Assembly: GCA_051646925.1 (NCBI GenBank)
Contig: JBOFDK010000038.1
Span: 1-64,000 of the forward strand
From: JBOFDK01 sp051646925
GTDB taxonomy: Bacteria > Bacillota > Clostridia > Lachnospirales > Cellulosilyticaceae
DNA length: 64,000 bases
Reading direction: 5' to 3'
The number at the start of each line of letters is the position of its first letter. Position 1 is the stretch's first letter. The position numbers and the translations under genes are program-made. Below the pieces are notes generated by a model. That model had not been told where the DNA came from. It ran no database searches and saw nothing but the letters and a program-made list of their open reading frames with translations. Below are positions 17,346 to 27,600 of this stretch, piece by piece.

Positions 17346-18854
17346 ATGAACCTTAGACCAGAAGAAATAAGCAGTGTCATTAAGAGTCAAATTAATAACT
17401 ATAAAGCGCGCCTTGAAGTATCTGAAGTTGGTACTGTTATACAAGTAGGGGACGGAATTGCACGTGTGCATGGTCTCGAAAAAGCGATGGCAGGAGAACT
17501 TTTAGAGTTCACAGGTGGCGTATATGGTATGGTTCTGAACTTAGAAGAAGACAACATTGGTGTTGTACTTTTAGGTTCAGATGAATGTATTAAAGAAGGT
17601 AGTGTAGTAAAATCTACAGGACGTATAGTAGAAGTTCCAGTAGGAGATGTTATGCTTGGGCGTGTAGTTAATGCACTTGGGCAACCAATTGATGGTAAAG
17701 GTCCAATCCAGACAGATAAATACCGTCCAGTAGAACGTATAGCACCAGGGGTTATTGAAAGAAAAGGTGTTGATACACCACTTCAAACTGGTCTTAAAGC
17801 GATAGATGCTATGGTACCAATTGGACGAGGACAACGTGAGCTTATCATCGGTGACCGTCAAACAGGTAAAACAGCAATCGCAATCGATGCGATTATTAAC
17901 CAAAAAGGTAAAGACGTAAATTGTATTTATGTTGCCATTGGTCAAAAAGCATCTACAGTTGCAAATATCGTTCGTACATTTGAAAAAAGTGGAGCGATGA
18001 GCTATACAACAGTAGTTGTTGCAACAGCAAGTGAATTATCACCACTTCAATACTTATCACCATATGCAGGTGTTGCTATCGGTGAAGAGTGGATGGAAAA
18101 TGGTAAAGATGTTCTTATCGTATACGATGATTTATCAAAACATGCGGTAGCATATCGTACTATGGCGTTACTTCTTCGTAGACCACCAGGTCGTGAGGCG
18201 TTCCCAGGGGATGTATTCTACCTTCACTCAAGATTACTTGAGAGAGCAGCAAAACTTAGTGATGAACGAGGTGGTGGTTCTATTACAGCACTTCCAATCA
18301 TTGAAACACAAGCTGGAGATATTTCAGCATATATTCCAACGAATGTTATTTCTATTACAGATGGTCAGATTTTCCTTGAATCTGAACTATTTAATGCAGG
18401 TGTAAGACCAGCGGTTAACCCAGGTCTTTCAGTATCACGTGTAGGTGGGGCAGCCCAAATTAAAGCGATGAAACAAATTGCTGGACCTATTCGTGTTGAG
18501 CTTGCGCAATACCGTTCATTAGCAGCGTTTGCACAGTTTGGTTCAGATTTGGATGCAGCAACTCAAAACGCATTAGCGCAAGGTGAGCGTATTACAGAAG
18601 TATTAAAACAAGCACAGTACGCACCGATGGATGTTTCAGAGCAAATTATTGTATTATTTGCAGCGACACGTAAATATCTGTTAGATATTCCATTAAAAGC
18701 AGTTAAAAGCTTTGAAAAAGAGCTTCTTGAGTTTGTTAGCATGAAATACAGTGAAGTATTTACAGAAGTTGTAGGACCACAAGGTATTACATCTGAACTT
18801 GAAGAAAAGCTAAATAAAGTAATGACTGAGTTTAAAGCAGGCTTTAGAGCTTAG
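17346..18854 (+). CDS. atpA: F-ATP synthase subunit alpha
   Basis: Non-catalytic nucleotide-binding subunit of the F1 head, 502 residues. The Walker A motif GDRQTGKTA lies near residue 170. The ATPase alpha/beta signature PAVNPGLSVSRVG is present, with the SLAAFAQFGSDLD segment after it. ATG 17346 follows a weak AAGGGGTG site 20 bases after atpH. Confidence 0.97.
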   Translation: MNLRPEEISSVIKSQINNYKARLEVSEVGTVIQVGDGIARVHGLEKAMAGELLEFTGGVYGMVLNLEEDNIGVVLLGSDECIKEGSVVKSTGRIVEVPVGDVMLGRVVNALGQPIDGKGPIQTDKYRPVERIAPGVIERKGVDTPLQTGLKAIDAMVPIGRGQRELIIGDRQTGKTAIAIDAIINQKGKDVNCIYVAIGQKASTVANIVRTFEKSGAMSYTTVVVATASELSPLQYLSPYAGVAIGEEWMENGKDVLIVYDDLSKHAVAYRTMALLLRRPPGREAFPGDVFYLHSRLLERAAKLSDERGGGSITALPIIETQAGDISAYIPTNVISITDGQIFLESELFNAGVRPAVNPGLSVSRVGGAAQIKAMKQIAGPIRVELAQYRSLAAFAQFGSDLDAATQNALAQGERITEVLKQAQYAPMDVSEQIIVLFAATRKYLLDIPLKAVKSFEKELLEFVSMKYSEVFTEVVGPQGITSELEEKLNKVMTEFKAGFRA

Positions 18855-18883
18855 TGAATATGTAAAATAGAAAGGGTGCGGCT

Positions 18884-19750
18884 ATGGCGTCTTTACAAGA
18901 TATTAAAGGACGAATAAAGAGTATCAATAGCACCAAACAAATTACAAATGCAATGAAACTTGTTTCTACAGCGAAACTTACAAAAAGTAAGCAAGCTGTA
19001 TTTCAAACAAGACCTTTCTTTGACAAAGTGCAGATGACTATTGCTTCTATTGCAAAACAAGCAGAAGGAACAAATTGTCCACTTTTCAAATCAAACGGTG
19101 TTACAAAAAAAGCAGTAATCGTTATGGCATCTGATCGAGGCCTTGCAGGAGGTTACAATGCAAATGTTGTAAAGCTTGCAATGAAAGAGATTGAAAATCC
19201 TAGCGATGTGCATGTAGTTGCTGTTGGTAAAAAAGCCAAAGAAGGTTTGAAAGTTCGCGGAGTTGATGTTCAAAAAGAACTGATAGGCATAACAGCAGAT
19301 CCAGCTTATAGCGATGCAAAAGAAATTGCACATTATGTAATTGAGCTATATGAAAAAGGTGAAATTGGAGAAGTTTATGTGGCGTATACACGTTTCAAAT
19401 CAACTATCCAGCAGGAACCTACACTAATTCGTCTGTTACCAGTAGATATAGAAGAAGTAGAAAGAGGCAGTTTAGAAAACAATGAGCCGCAAGACTTATT
19501 GCTTTATGAACCATCCCAAGAAGAAGTACTCAAATACCTTGTTCCGCATTATGTAGCATCTGTTTTGTACGGTGCAATGGTAGAGTCAAGTGCAAGTGAA
19601 CAAGGCGCACGTATGACAGCTATGGATTCTGCAACGAATAATGCAGATGAGATGATTGAAAAACTGGAAATTGTATCAAACCGAGCAAGACAGGCAGCAA
19701 TTACACAGGAATTATCAGAAATTGTCGGCGGAGCTGAGGCACTTAAGTAA
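18884..19750 (+). CDS. atpG: F-ATP synthase subunit gamma
   Basis: Central rotor shaft, 288 residues. N-terminal DIKGRIKSINSTKQITNAMK and C-terminal NRARQAAITQELSEIVGGA are the two conserved coiled-coil ends that enter the alpha-beta head. ATG 18884 follows AAAGGGTG. The spacing to neighbours on both sides is under 30 bases. Confidence 0.97.
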   Translation: MASLQDIKGRIKSINSTKQITNAMKLVSTAKLTKSKQAVFQTRPFFDKVQMTIASIAKQAEGTNCPLFKSNGVTKKAVIVMASDRGLAGGYNANVVKLAMKEIENPSDVHVVAVGKKAKEGLKVRGVDVQKELIGITADPAYSDAKEIAHYVIELYEKGEIGEVYVAYTRFKSTIQQEPTLIRLLPVDIEEVERGSLENNEPQDLLLYEPSQEEVLKYLVPHYVASVLYGAMVESSASEQGARMTAMDSATNNADEMIEKLEIVSNRARQAAITQELSEIVGGAEALK

Positions 19751-19775
19751 TTTTAAAAAAGGAGAGAATAAGTTA

Positions 19776-21167
19776 ATGGCAAAAAACATAGGACACATTG
19801 TTCAGATTATCGGTCCTGTTTTAGATATTAAATTTACGCCAAATAACCTTCCTAACCTTTACAATGCTATCCAAATCACAAAAGCAGATGGTGAGATACT
19901 TGTAGTTGAAGTTTCTCAACATCTTGGTGATGACGTTGTACGTTGTATAGCGATGTCAGCAACAGATGGACTTGTAAGAGGTATGGAGTGTGTGGATACA
20001 GGCGCTGCGATTAGTGTTCCAGTAGGTGATGAAACACTTGGTCGTATATTTAATGTAACAGGAGATGCAGTAGACGGCAAACCAGCACCAGAGGTTGAAA
20101 GATGGCCAATCCATAGAGCGGCACCATCTTTTGAAGAATTATCTACAGAATCAGAAATTCTGGAAACAGGTATTAAAGTAGTTGACCTTTTATGTCCATA
20201 TCAAAAAGGTGGTAAAATCGGTCTTTTCGGTGGTGCGGGTGTAGGTAAAACAGTACTTATACAAGAACTTATCCGTAATATCGCAACAGAACATGGTGGT
20301 TTCTCTGTATTTGCCGGTGTCGGTGAACGTACAAGAGAAGGTAACGACTTATTCCATGAAATGACAGATTCAGGCGTTATTGCAAAAACTACTATGGTAT
20401 TTGGTCAGATGAATGAACCACCAGGTGCGCGTATGCGTGTTGCCTTAACAGGTCTTACTATGGCTGAATATTTCCGTGACCGTTCAGGTCAAGACGTTCT
20501 ATTATTTATTGATAATATTTTCCGTCTTGTTCAAGCAGGTTCAGAAGTATCAGCATTACTTGGTCGTATTCCATCAGCAGTAGGATACCAACCAACACTT
20601 GCAACAGAGATGGGTGCATTACAAGAGCGTATTACAAGTACGAAAAAAGGAAGTATTACATCTGTTCAAGCTGTATATGTACCAGCGGATGACTTAACTG
20701 ACCCAGCTCCAGCTACAACATTTGCGCATCTTGATGCAAAAACTGTACTTTCTCGTGCGCAAGTTGAACAAGGTATTTACCCAGCGGTAGACCCACTAGA
20801 CTCAACTTCACGTATTCTTGACCCACAAATTGTAGGCGAAGAGCATTATGAAGTAGCTCGTGGTGTTCAAGCTATTCTTCAAAGATACAAAGAGCTTCAA
20901 GATATTATTGCAATCCTTGGAATGGATGAACTTTCAGAAGAGGATAAAATTGTTGTTAACCGTGCACGTCGTATCCAAAAATTCCTTTCTCAACCATTTT
21001 TCGTTGGTGAGGTATTTACAGGGGTACCAGGAAAGTATGTACCACTTAAAGAAACAGTACGTGGTTTCAAAGAAATTCTAGAAGGTAAGCATGATAGCCT
21101 TCCAGAAAATGCATTCTTGACGGTTGGAACAATTGAAGATGCAATAGAAAAAGCAAAAACACTGTAG
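19776..21167 (+). CDS. atpD: F-ATP synthase subunit beta
   Basis: Catalytic subunit of F1. The start is ATG 19776 behind AAAGGAGAG, giving 463 residues; the frame is open further upstream into atpG but without a start signal. The Walker A is GGAGVGKT, with the catalytic GERTREGNDL segment and DPAPATTFAHLD following. One block usually seen as DNIFRFTQAGSE reads DNIFRLVQAGSE here, a small oddity at a normally invariant place. Confidence 0.97.
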   Translation: MAKNIGHIVQIIGPVLDIKFTPNNLPNLYNAIQITKADGEILVVEVSQHLGDDVVRCIAMSATDGLVRGMECVDTGAAISVPVGDETLGRIFNVTGDAVDGKPAPEVERWPIHRAAPSFEELSTESEILETGIKVVDLLCPYQKGGKIGLFGGAGVGKTVLIQELIRNIATEHGGFSVFAGVGERTREGNDLFHEMTDSGVIAKTTMVFGQMNEPPGARMRVALTGLTMAEYFRDRSGQDVLLFIDNIFRLVQAGSEVSALLGRIPSAVGYQPTLATEMGALQERITSTKKGSITSVQAVYVPADDLTDPAPATTFAHLDAKTVLSRAQVEQGIYPAVDPLDSTSRILDPQIVGEEHYEVARGVQAILQRYKELQDIIAILGMDELSEEDKIVVNRARRIQKFLSQPFFVGEVFTGVPGKYVPLKETVRGFKEILEGKHDSLPENAFLTVGTIEDAIEKAKTL

Positions 21168-21175
21168 GTGATGTG

Positions 21176-21577
21176 ATGGCAGATAAAAAAATCAACCTTC
21201 AAATAATCACACCAACCCGTCTTGTTTTGGATGAATTAGTAGATTCAGTTGTACTATGCACAAAAGAAGGCGATATGGGTATTTTGTATGACCATGAGCC
21301 AGTTGTAACTTTGTTATCATATGGTATTTTAAGATATAAGCAAGATGGGCAACAAAAGAAAGCGACGATTATGGGTGGTTTTGCTGAAGTTACAGAAGAT
21401 CGTGTAACAATTCTTGCAGATTCTTCTGAACTAGAAAATGAAATCGATCTTAATCGTGCAAAACAATGTAAAGTGCGTGCAGAAAGTAGACTGAAAAAAT
21501 CAGACTATGATGAGGCACGTTTACAAATTGCACTACGTAAGTCACTTATTAGAATTAAACTTGCAGAAGGCAATTAA
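21176..21577 (+). CDS. atpC: F-ATP synthase subunit epsilon
   Basis: Regulatory shaft subunit, 133 residues from ATG 21176 (GTG 21173 is directly in front). It has an N-terminal beta sandwich (TPTRLVLDELVDSVVLCTKEGDMGIL) and a two-helix C-terminal domain that can inhibit hydrolysis. Its start lies eight bases after atpD, and the operon ends in a strong terminator just downstream. Confidence 0.95.
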   Translation: MADKKINLQIITPTRLVLDELVDSVVLCTKEGDMGILYDHEPVVTLLSYGILRYKQDGQQKKATIMGGFAEVTEDRVTILADSSELENEIDLNRAKQCKVRAESRLKKSDYDEARLQIALRKSLIRIKLAEGN

Positions 21578-21585
21578 AAAATTAT

Positions 21586-21636
21586 ATAAAAAAAAGCTAG
21601 TTTTTGCATTATGCAAAAGCTAGCTTTTTTTTATAT
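21586..21636. terminator. Bidirectional terminator after atpC
   Basis: Twenty-base stem (AAAAAAGCTAGTTTTTGCAT pairing with the following arm, one wobble) flanked by A and T runs. It serves atpC on the plus strand and the convergent small gene on the minus strand. Confidence 0.9.
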
Positions 21637-22095
21637 ATTGTAATCAGATTCGTTAAATTCTAATATAGTTTTAGTATCTGTATCTCTTCCATCAGCGTCA
21701 AGCAGAAGGTCACGTTTAAAATGCTCTAGTATTTTATTAAGCAGAGGAAAATACGAAAAAGAGATAGGGGTAGTCCGGATTCTAAGTGAGAAAACCATTT
21801 TGTTAAGTCTAAGAATTTCCTTAATCTCAGATAATGTTTTAGAAACATCTTCTTGTAATAAACGTATCCTCTTACGTCTCATTAGAGCATCTGCATCCGA
21901 TAATAAGGTTGATGCAAGTCTTATAGGGGGTTTCTTATAGTTAGAATTATCCAACACAGATACTGAATCTCGTAGTGTTCTTAGTCTTTCGATTGTATTT
22001 TGTTGTAAATCTTCAGCTAGTAAAAGCTTTGATATAGCTATAGCTTCTCTTACCATGTTAATAGATGATGCAGAATAATATTTGATATATACCAT
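21631..22095 (-). CDS. Small unknown protein, paralogue family member 1
   Basis: Not recognised. A 154-residue, mostly helical protein without signal peptide or membrane helix. The start CAT at 22093-22095 follows GGAGGCC. Near the C terminus it has LEHFKRDLLLDADGRDTD followed by an aromatic-acidic end. The two genes to its right show the same pattern (L-x-H-x-R/K-x3-L-x2-D-x2-G-R), so the three form a small paralogous family. The N-terminal YIKYY resembles the RYFRY/RYFKY of the others. This copy is the most diverged and has its own leader with the shared upstream motif. Confidence 0.72.
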   Translation of the reverse strand: MVYIKYYSASSINMVREAIAISKLLLAEDLQQNTIERLRTLRDSVSVLDNSNYKKPPIRLASTLLSDADALMRRKRIRLLQEDVSKTLSEIKEILRLNKMVFSLRIRTTPISFSYFPLLNKILEHFKRDLLLDADGRDTDTKTILEFNESDYNI

Positions 22096-22189
22096 AATAG
22101 GCCTCCATAAAATTTGAGTAGTTATTTAAAATTAAAATATTTATTACTTATAATAAGCTTTATAAATTTATTTGAATTTTTAAAACACA

Positions 22190-22231
22190 GTATATATATA
22201 TGCAGGAAAAATAAATGTGAAAGTTGTACTA
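22190..22231 (-). promoter_or_regulatory. Shared upstream motif, copy 1
   Basis: On the minus strand TAGTACAACTTTCA is followed about 14 bases later by GCATATATATA. The same pair occurs before the third paralogue at 23251-23293. Conservation in otherwise unlike AT-rich DNA suggests a promoter or operator; the sigma factor is not clear. Confidence 0.45.
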
Positions 22232-22265
22232 TGGTTTTAAAAATATTATTTTTAAAGATTATTAG

Positions 22266-22754
22266 TTAATCAAACGTTAAAAAAGTTCTCTCAGTTGAAT
22301 TTCGTCCACGAATGTCAAGGAGAAGCTCTTTTCTTATATGATCTAGTATTTTAATAATCGTATCAAAATACTCATTAGACTCCTCTGGGTGTTCGTATAC
22401 GAAGGATAACATAGTTTCAACATTATCTAGTGAGCGAAGGCAGTTAGATACTGAGTAACGAACTAGTTTTGTAGAACTGCAGAATAAACCACCGTATTTA
22501 AAACGATCATGGAGTGTGTCGAAATCTAACAACTGTCTAGGATCTAAAATATTGAGTATAGAATTTTTTGCGAAGTTAATCGCACGTTCCTTTTCAGGTG
22601 TATGATTAAAAAATTTTTGGCAATAATATTTGGAATCTGGAAACAGAGAATGATTTGTAAAGAAATGGTAATCTAATACGTATAGAATGGCGTTTATATC
22701 ATCCGTAATTGGATTTGTATTATTTTGTGCATATCTAAAATATCGTTTAGACAT
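22266..22754 (-). CDS. Small unknown protein, paralogue family member 2
   Basis: Not recognised; 162 residues from the ATG at 22754, behind TTAGGAGGT. A longer frame exists upstream but the leader around this ATG is almost identical to that of member 3, which fixes the start. It begins MSKRYFRY and ends with ILDHIRKELLLDIRGRN plus a short tail ending in FLTFD. It lies 64 bases after member 3 and is probably co-transcribed with it. Confidence 0.73.
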   Translation of the reverse strand: MSKRYFRYAQNNTNPITDDINAILYVLDYHFFTNHSLFPDSKYYCQKFFNHTPEKERAINFAKNSILNILDPRQLLDFDTLHDRFKYGGLFCSSTKLVRYSVSNCLRSLDNVETMLSFVYEHPEESNEYFDTIIKILDHIRKELLLDIRGRNSTERTFLTFD

Positions 22755-22818
22755 AATAAACCTCCTAATTTGAATAGTATTTGTAAAATTTAATAAAAAA
22801 ATATTAATGTATTGTGTA

Positions 22819-23214
22819 TTAACCAAACGTTAAATTTGCAAAATTCTTATCGCCCGAATATCGTCCTGTTATATCTTTATGAAGCGCCATTCTCATATGC
22901 TCCAGTAAGCAAATAATTTTATAAATGGTAAACTCACAATATAAATGGCGAGGTAACGAGTGTAGTCTAATCTGCATAGCAGCAACTTCTTTTTGTAAAT
23001 CAAGGCATTTTTCAGCAAGGGGCTCTATTATAGAGCGACTATTAAAACTTTCCATATCTTCATTATCTAGATGCACGGTTATAGCTTCTAGTATGTCGAA
23101 TATTCGGTCAAGATTTGGTGCTGGATCTTTGAAGCAGTGTAAATCTATTAAAGATAAAATTTTAGTTATAAGAAAATGGTTATCAAAATTGTATTTAAAA
23201 TATCGTTTAGACAT
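22819..23214 (-). CDS. Small unknown protein, paralogue family member 3
   Basis: Not recognised; 131 residues from the ATG at 23214 behind TTAGGAGGT. It begins MSKRYFKY and ends with LLEHMRMALHKDITGRYS and a short tail ending in LTFG. It is the promoter-proximal member of the group, with the shared TAGTACAACTTTCA motif upstream. No known domain; the conserved His, Arg/Lys, Asp and Gly-Arg near the end could be a binding or active site. Confidence 0.72.
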   Translation of the reverse strand: MSKRYFKYNFDNHFLITKILSLIDLHCFKDPAPNLDRIFDILEAITVHLDNEDMESFNSRSIIEPLAEKCLDLQKEVAAMQIRLHSLPRHLYCEFTIYKIICLLEHMRMALHKDITGRYSGDKNFANLTFG

Positions 23215-23250
23215 AATAAACCTCCTAATTTAATTTGTATTTGTAATGCT

Positions 23251-23293
23251 TAATATATATATGCTAAGAGGTATTGAATTGAAAGTTGTACTA
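23251..23293 (-). promoter_or_regulatory. Shared upstream motif, copy 2
   Basis: TAGTACAACTTTCA (23293-23280 on the minus strand) followed about 15 bases later by GCATATATAT, matching the copy at 22190-22231. Confidence 0.45.
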
Positions 23294-23329
23294 AAACAAT
23301 ATTAATGTTTTTTTATAGATACTAATAAA

Positions 23330-23371
23330 TTTGAAGGTAGAGTATTAACAAGTTAATACTCTACCTTCAAA
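23330..23371. terminator. Long hairpin terminator, 20-bp perfect stem
   Basis: TTTGAAGGTAGAGTATTAAC (23330-23349) pairs perfectly with 23352-23371 around a two-base loop. It lies directly after the stop codon of the DUF3810 gene (minus strand) and in front of the small paralogues. The T run is weak, so it could also be an mRNA stabiliser. Confidence 0.75.
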
Positions 23372-24511
23372 TTAATAATATTTATCATATAGTGCAAGTA
23401 AGAGATTCACAACTTCACCATAGTTTGCAGTACCAGATGCAACGCCGTTTGATTTTAGATAAGTATCGTTAATTGCAGTAGCAACTTCTTGAATTTCACC
23501 CTGGTATTTGTCCCAAAATAAATTAATTGATTCTAGGTCACCAAAAACTTTAGGATTCATATCAGTATTAAGTTCTTTTAGTTTTGTAATATCAATACGC
23601 GCAAGTGCATTACTTGTATATGATATTGCTAAAATAAGTCCGGAGTATTGAAAGTCTAAATCAGGATTAGACATACAAGCTATAAAAGAAATAAAATTAC
23701 ATTCATTTTCAAAAGCATAACCACGTTGATGTGCCATCTCATGGCAAGTTGTTGAAGGAAGTGTAAGTAGTGGTACGTTAATATTTATATTAGGTTCTCC
23801 TGTAAATGGAGAGTAGATACCTGTAATACCTGTGTATGACAATATTTTTGATGAAAGTAATGGCTTTGCTTTTCCGTAAAATCCTTTGAGTGATGGAAAC
23901 TCTTTGGATATAACTTCAAAGCCTTTTTCAGCGCGGTCAAAAATATCTTTGTAATCACCATATGGAGTCATAAGACCATTAGGTGTTTCTGGAAGTTTAG
24001 AACGGATACTTGAAGCTTCATCTAAAAGGTGTGAGTATAGTTTGCCTAAATCTTCGGGGCTATAATTGCCAACTTCTAATCCGTATTGAGTGCTAAAAGG
24101 TGGGCGATTGTAGTTTAATCCCCAAAATGTAACGAAAATAAAAATGATAAGACAAGTTAGACTAAACATTGTGAGTAAGTAATTAAAAAGTATTATGAAT
24201 GATTGTTTCCATTTTGGAATAGCGCAAAGTATTTTATAAAATGTAAAAAGGGTAAATATTATTAATGTGAATATACATATATATAATAATATTTCTACAA
24301 CTGAAAAAGGAAAAATATTAAGTGAAATACTAGATAGTTGTATTAGATATTTATTAATACCTAGAGAGTAAAATTTTTCCCATGTTTCTGGGTAGAATAA
24401 ATAAAGTTTATTAAGCAAAATAGCAAGTGGCAAAAGTAGTATAAGTATCATTTTTAGTTTAATATGCGGAACAATAGATGATTTTTTATTTAAAATATTT
24501 AGTGGATGCAT
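23372..24511 (-). CDS. DUF3810 family membrane protein, putative metallopeptidase
   Basis: A 379-residue protein with three N-terminal membrane helices (about residues 18-36, 63-90 and 102-130), then a large extracytoplasmic domain holding TTCHEMAHQRGYAFENE at about residue 255. The HExxH with a downstream Glu is the zinc-peptidase signature of DUF3810. Its substrate is unknown. It reads divergently from the giant exported genes, leaving a spacer of about 140 bases with promoters for both. Confidence 0.85.
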   Translation of the reverse strand: MHPLNILNKKSSIVPHIKLKMILILLLPLAILLNKLYLFYPETWEKFYSLGINKYLIQLSSISLNIFPFSVVEILLYICIFTLIIFTLFTFYKILCAIPKWKQSFIILFNYLLTMFSLTCLIIFIFVTFWGLNYNRPPFSTQYGLEVGNYSPEDLGKLYSHLLDEASSIRSKLPETPNGLMTPYGDYKDIFDRAEKGFEVISKEFPSLKGFYGKAKPLLSSKILSYTGITGIYSPFTGEPNININVPLLTLPSTTCHEMAHQRGYAFENECNFISFIACMSNPDLDFQYSGLILAISYTSNALARIDITKLKELNTDMNPKVFGDLESINLFWDKYQGEIQEVATAINDTYLKSNGVASGTANYGEVVNLLLALYDKYY

Positions 24512-24543
24512 TAAAGAAACCTCACTTTATAGTTTTTTAAAAT

Positions 24544-24571
24544 TAAAGAATTAATAGATTTGTGTCGATAA
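24544..24571 (+). promoter_or_regulatory. Candidate sigma-D promoter of giant exported gene
   Basis: TAAA at 24544-24547 and GTCGATAA at 24564-24571 with a 16-base spacer. Consensus is TAAA-N15-GCCGATAT/A, so this is one base off in spacing and one in sequence. It lies about 80 bases before the start of the 1686-residue exported protein. Confidence 0.4.
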
Positions 24572-24651
24572 GAAGTATAGCACTTTGTAATAAAAATAGA
24601 TAGGTAAGGGCAAATAGAGTGAGCGAGAATTATTATGAAAGGGTTTTGATG

Positions 24652-27600
24652 ATGAGAAAAAAAATAGCATTAATTTTAGCAATTTTTATATGGAGTAGTA
24701 TATTTTCGGGAATACAACTAGATGTTTATGCAATGTCTTCTAAAAAGTTAGGTTTAATAGAACTTAGTCTTAAAGGAGGAAATAATCAAGGTATAAGCAC
24801 AAATCTTAGTCAAGAGAGGCTAGAGTTAGTAACGCCAGCAGAAAAAGATGAGGCGGCTTTTAGTTTTCCAATTATGAATGGAAGAGAAGTTAAAGTTGGA
24901 ACGTACATATTAGAATATTATATACAAGGAAATGAAACATATCGTATAGAGGCTGAGTTTGAATTTAAATCAGATTATACAGCAGATGTTACTATCAAAA
25001 TGTTTAAGGAAAATAGTGATAAACCAGAGCAAGTAAAGTTTGTAGAATATAAAGATTATTATGGTGATATCAATGATGAAAGTAATGGATTTGAATTTAA
25101 AAAGACATTAAAGTTCAAATCAGGTTTAGATACTGAATATGAAAAAGGTCTAAAAGTTAGTATAGGTGGTTTTGCTCCGATTCAGATGTATGTAGATAGT
25201 GACAAAGGGGTATTAAATTTTTCAACAAAAAATATAAATGCAGGACTTATTACACCGTTTAAACTTATGTATTCGGGTGGTGTTGCAGCAACTGATGAAC
25301 AAACGATAGATGTTTTTAAAGGACTTGATGATACAATTGTAAAACCAACGCATTTATTATCTGAAGAGGAGTCAAAAAACATTTCGCCAGATAATTTAGA
25401 TAGAACAATTGGATTGCCATCGCTTGAGCTTATAGATATAGAAGAAAATCGAATAGATGGAACGAATTTTAAATATGGTGAACCAGGAACTAGACCAGGG
25501 GTAGTTGTTCAAATTACAACACCTAAAAAAATCAAAGATGGTAAGTTTGTACTGCTTGATGATGTAGACGGTAGTAGTGAACTAATTAATGTTAAATTGA
25601 CATTAACTAATCCGTATGAGACAGGGCTACCTCTTACTGTGAAGTTTCCGTTAAAAAGTGGAGAGCCAGTCGTAGGTTTTGGCGTGCAAAATGGTGTTGT
25701 AGGTATACATGATGGAAAATATGAAGTGTATATTTCACAAGATAACTATACGGGTATTACAGAAAAAGAAGCAATAGAGAAAAAGATTGCAAAAGAGTGT
25801 ATATGGAAAGAGATTGCAAAAGCAGAGATTTATCATACAGAGTTAGAACTAGATGGTGAAGTATTAGCTAATACGAATACTTTATCTCGTAGTTATTCAA
25901 CGGATTTAGGATATACATACGTTAAATACGGAGTGGAAAAAACGAGTGAAACATCTATTACATTTAATATAGAGCCGTATAAAATTCAGCAAGAAGGAAC
26001 AATTACTTATATTTTAACTAGAAATGGCAAAGAAATAGAGCGGCGTACATATTCACCTGGTGATAACGTTAGTATTACAACTAATTTAAAAGCAGTAGAT
26101 GACGTGTATCAGATAGAAGTACTTAGAGCAAGTGATGGAAAGGAAGTATCGTACAAATCACAAAAAATACGTGTTGATGCACAGATTTTTGGAGAGCTTA
26201 CGCCTATTCAAACAAATGAAATCATTAGTATAGATAACATATGGGTTATTCCCAACAGAAATATAAATGCTAATGAAGGGCAAGTAGCACCTGATTCAGT
26301 AATGTTTGATTTGCAGTGGAGAGCTCCTGCAAATTTAGTTAATACTATACTAAAATCGGAAAAAGATGCGATTTATTATGAATTAGAAATAAGTGATAAA
26401 TTAGACGGAATATATAATTTAAATACGATTTTTAAAGTTGTTAAAGAAAACCAAAACAATATAGGTGTTTATTTATATGATAAAAATTATTCAGATGAAG
26501 CACCAAAAAAAGGATATTATGATGCAGCAACAAATACTTTTTCGTTTAAAGAAGTAGTTATTAAACGTCCATCAAAAAATATTGAAAATGAAGCTGAAAA
26601 AGATAAATGGCAAAAAATAGAGATGCCAAAAGATTATGAGAATTTATATTCATATCCAGATGCAAAAAATGATATTAGTTTTGAAGATAGTTTGGAATAT
26701 ACAGTACCAAATGTGTTTTATTTTAGAATGCGTAATTTTTATGTTAAAGATGGATATAAAGGAATGGCGAAAAGTGGATATTCGGTATCGAAACCAGTTA
26801 CGTTAGATATTACGAATTTTTTAATTCCACCAGTTACGAACGTAAGGAAGCTAGATTTGACAGACGAGGAAAGTAAATTATTTGGTAAATATAGCTGGAA
26901 AATAGGCTATGAAGGTATTAGCCTTGAAAAATATAAGAAATATTTATTAGAGCCATTAGGTATTGTACTAAATGAAAAAGATGAAGATGCATTGACACGT
27001 GTTTATAGCACGTATTTATACAATGCAACGAGTAATATTGAAGAAGTATTTAAAGAACTTAGTAAAGAAGATATGGAAGATGAAGAAATAGAACCGGTAA
27101 AACGTTTTGTATTAGCGAGTGAGTATGAAGAAAGTAAACATAGCACATACAATGGAATTATTTATGACGGAAATAATTCTGAAGGTGCGTATGATTTAAC
27201 AAAACGCATTAATGAAAAAACTAGTAAAACGTATCAAGACTATATTAGAGAAAATGGTGTTGTAAGGTTTGATACATATTCAGACATAGACAAGACAGAT
27301 ACATTTACTCCGCAAGAAACGATTTTATTTACAGGTCTTGAACCAAACACGCCATATGCAGTACAAATTCGTGTTCAAGTTGAAAGGTATAAAAAAGAAG
27401 ATAGTAAGTGGGAAAGAATTAAACCAAATGTGTATTCTGTTTTTTCAAAAATATTAACGTATACGACAACTACAGAGCCAATGCCACCAACGCCTGATGA
27501 GCAAAAGCCGATGCCACCAACAAATTTTTGGGAAGAGATAGAGGCAAAGGGCAAAACAACTGCTGTGCTTGCATGGGAAGAGAGTGAATTTGCAAAAACA

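Noticed and set aside
19656..19775. Upstream extension of atpD into atpG
   Set aside because: Open frame but no start signal; ATG 19776 has a strong GGAGAG site and gives the normal AtpD N terminus.
23330..23371. Perfect 20-bp inverted repeat as a mobile-element end
   Set aside because: Only two bases between the arms and directly after a stop codon; a terminator or stabilising hairpin explains it, and no transposase is near.
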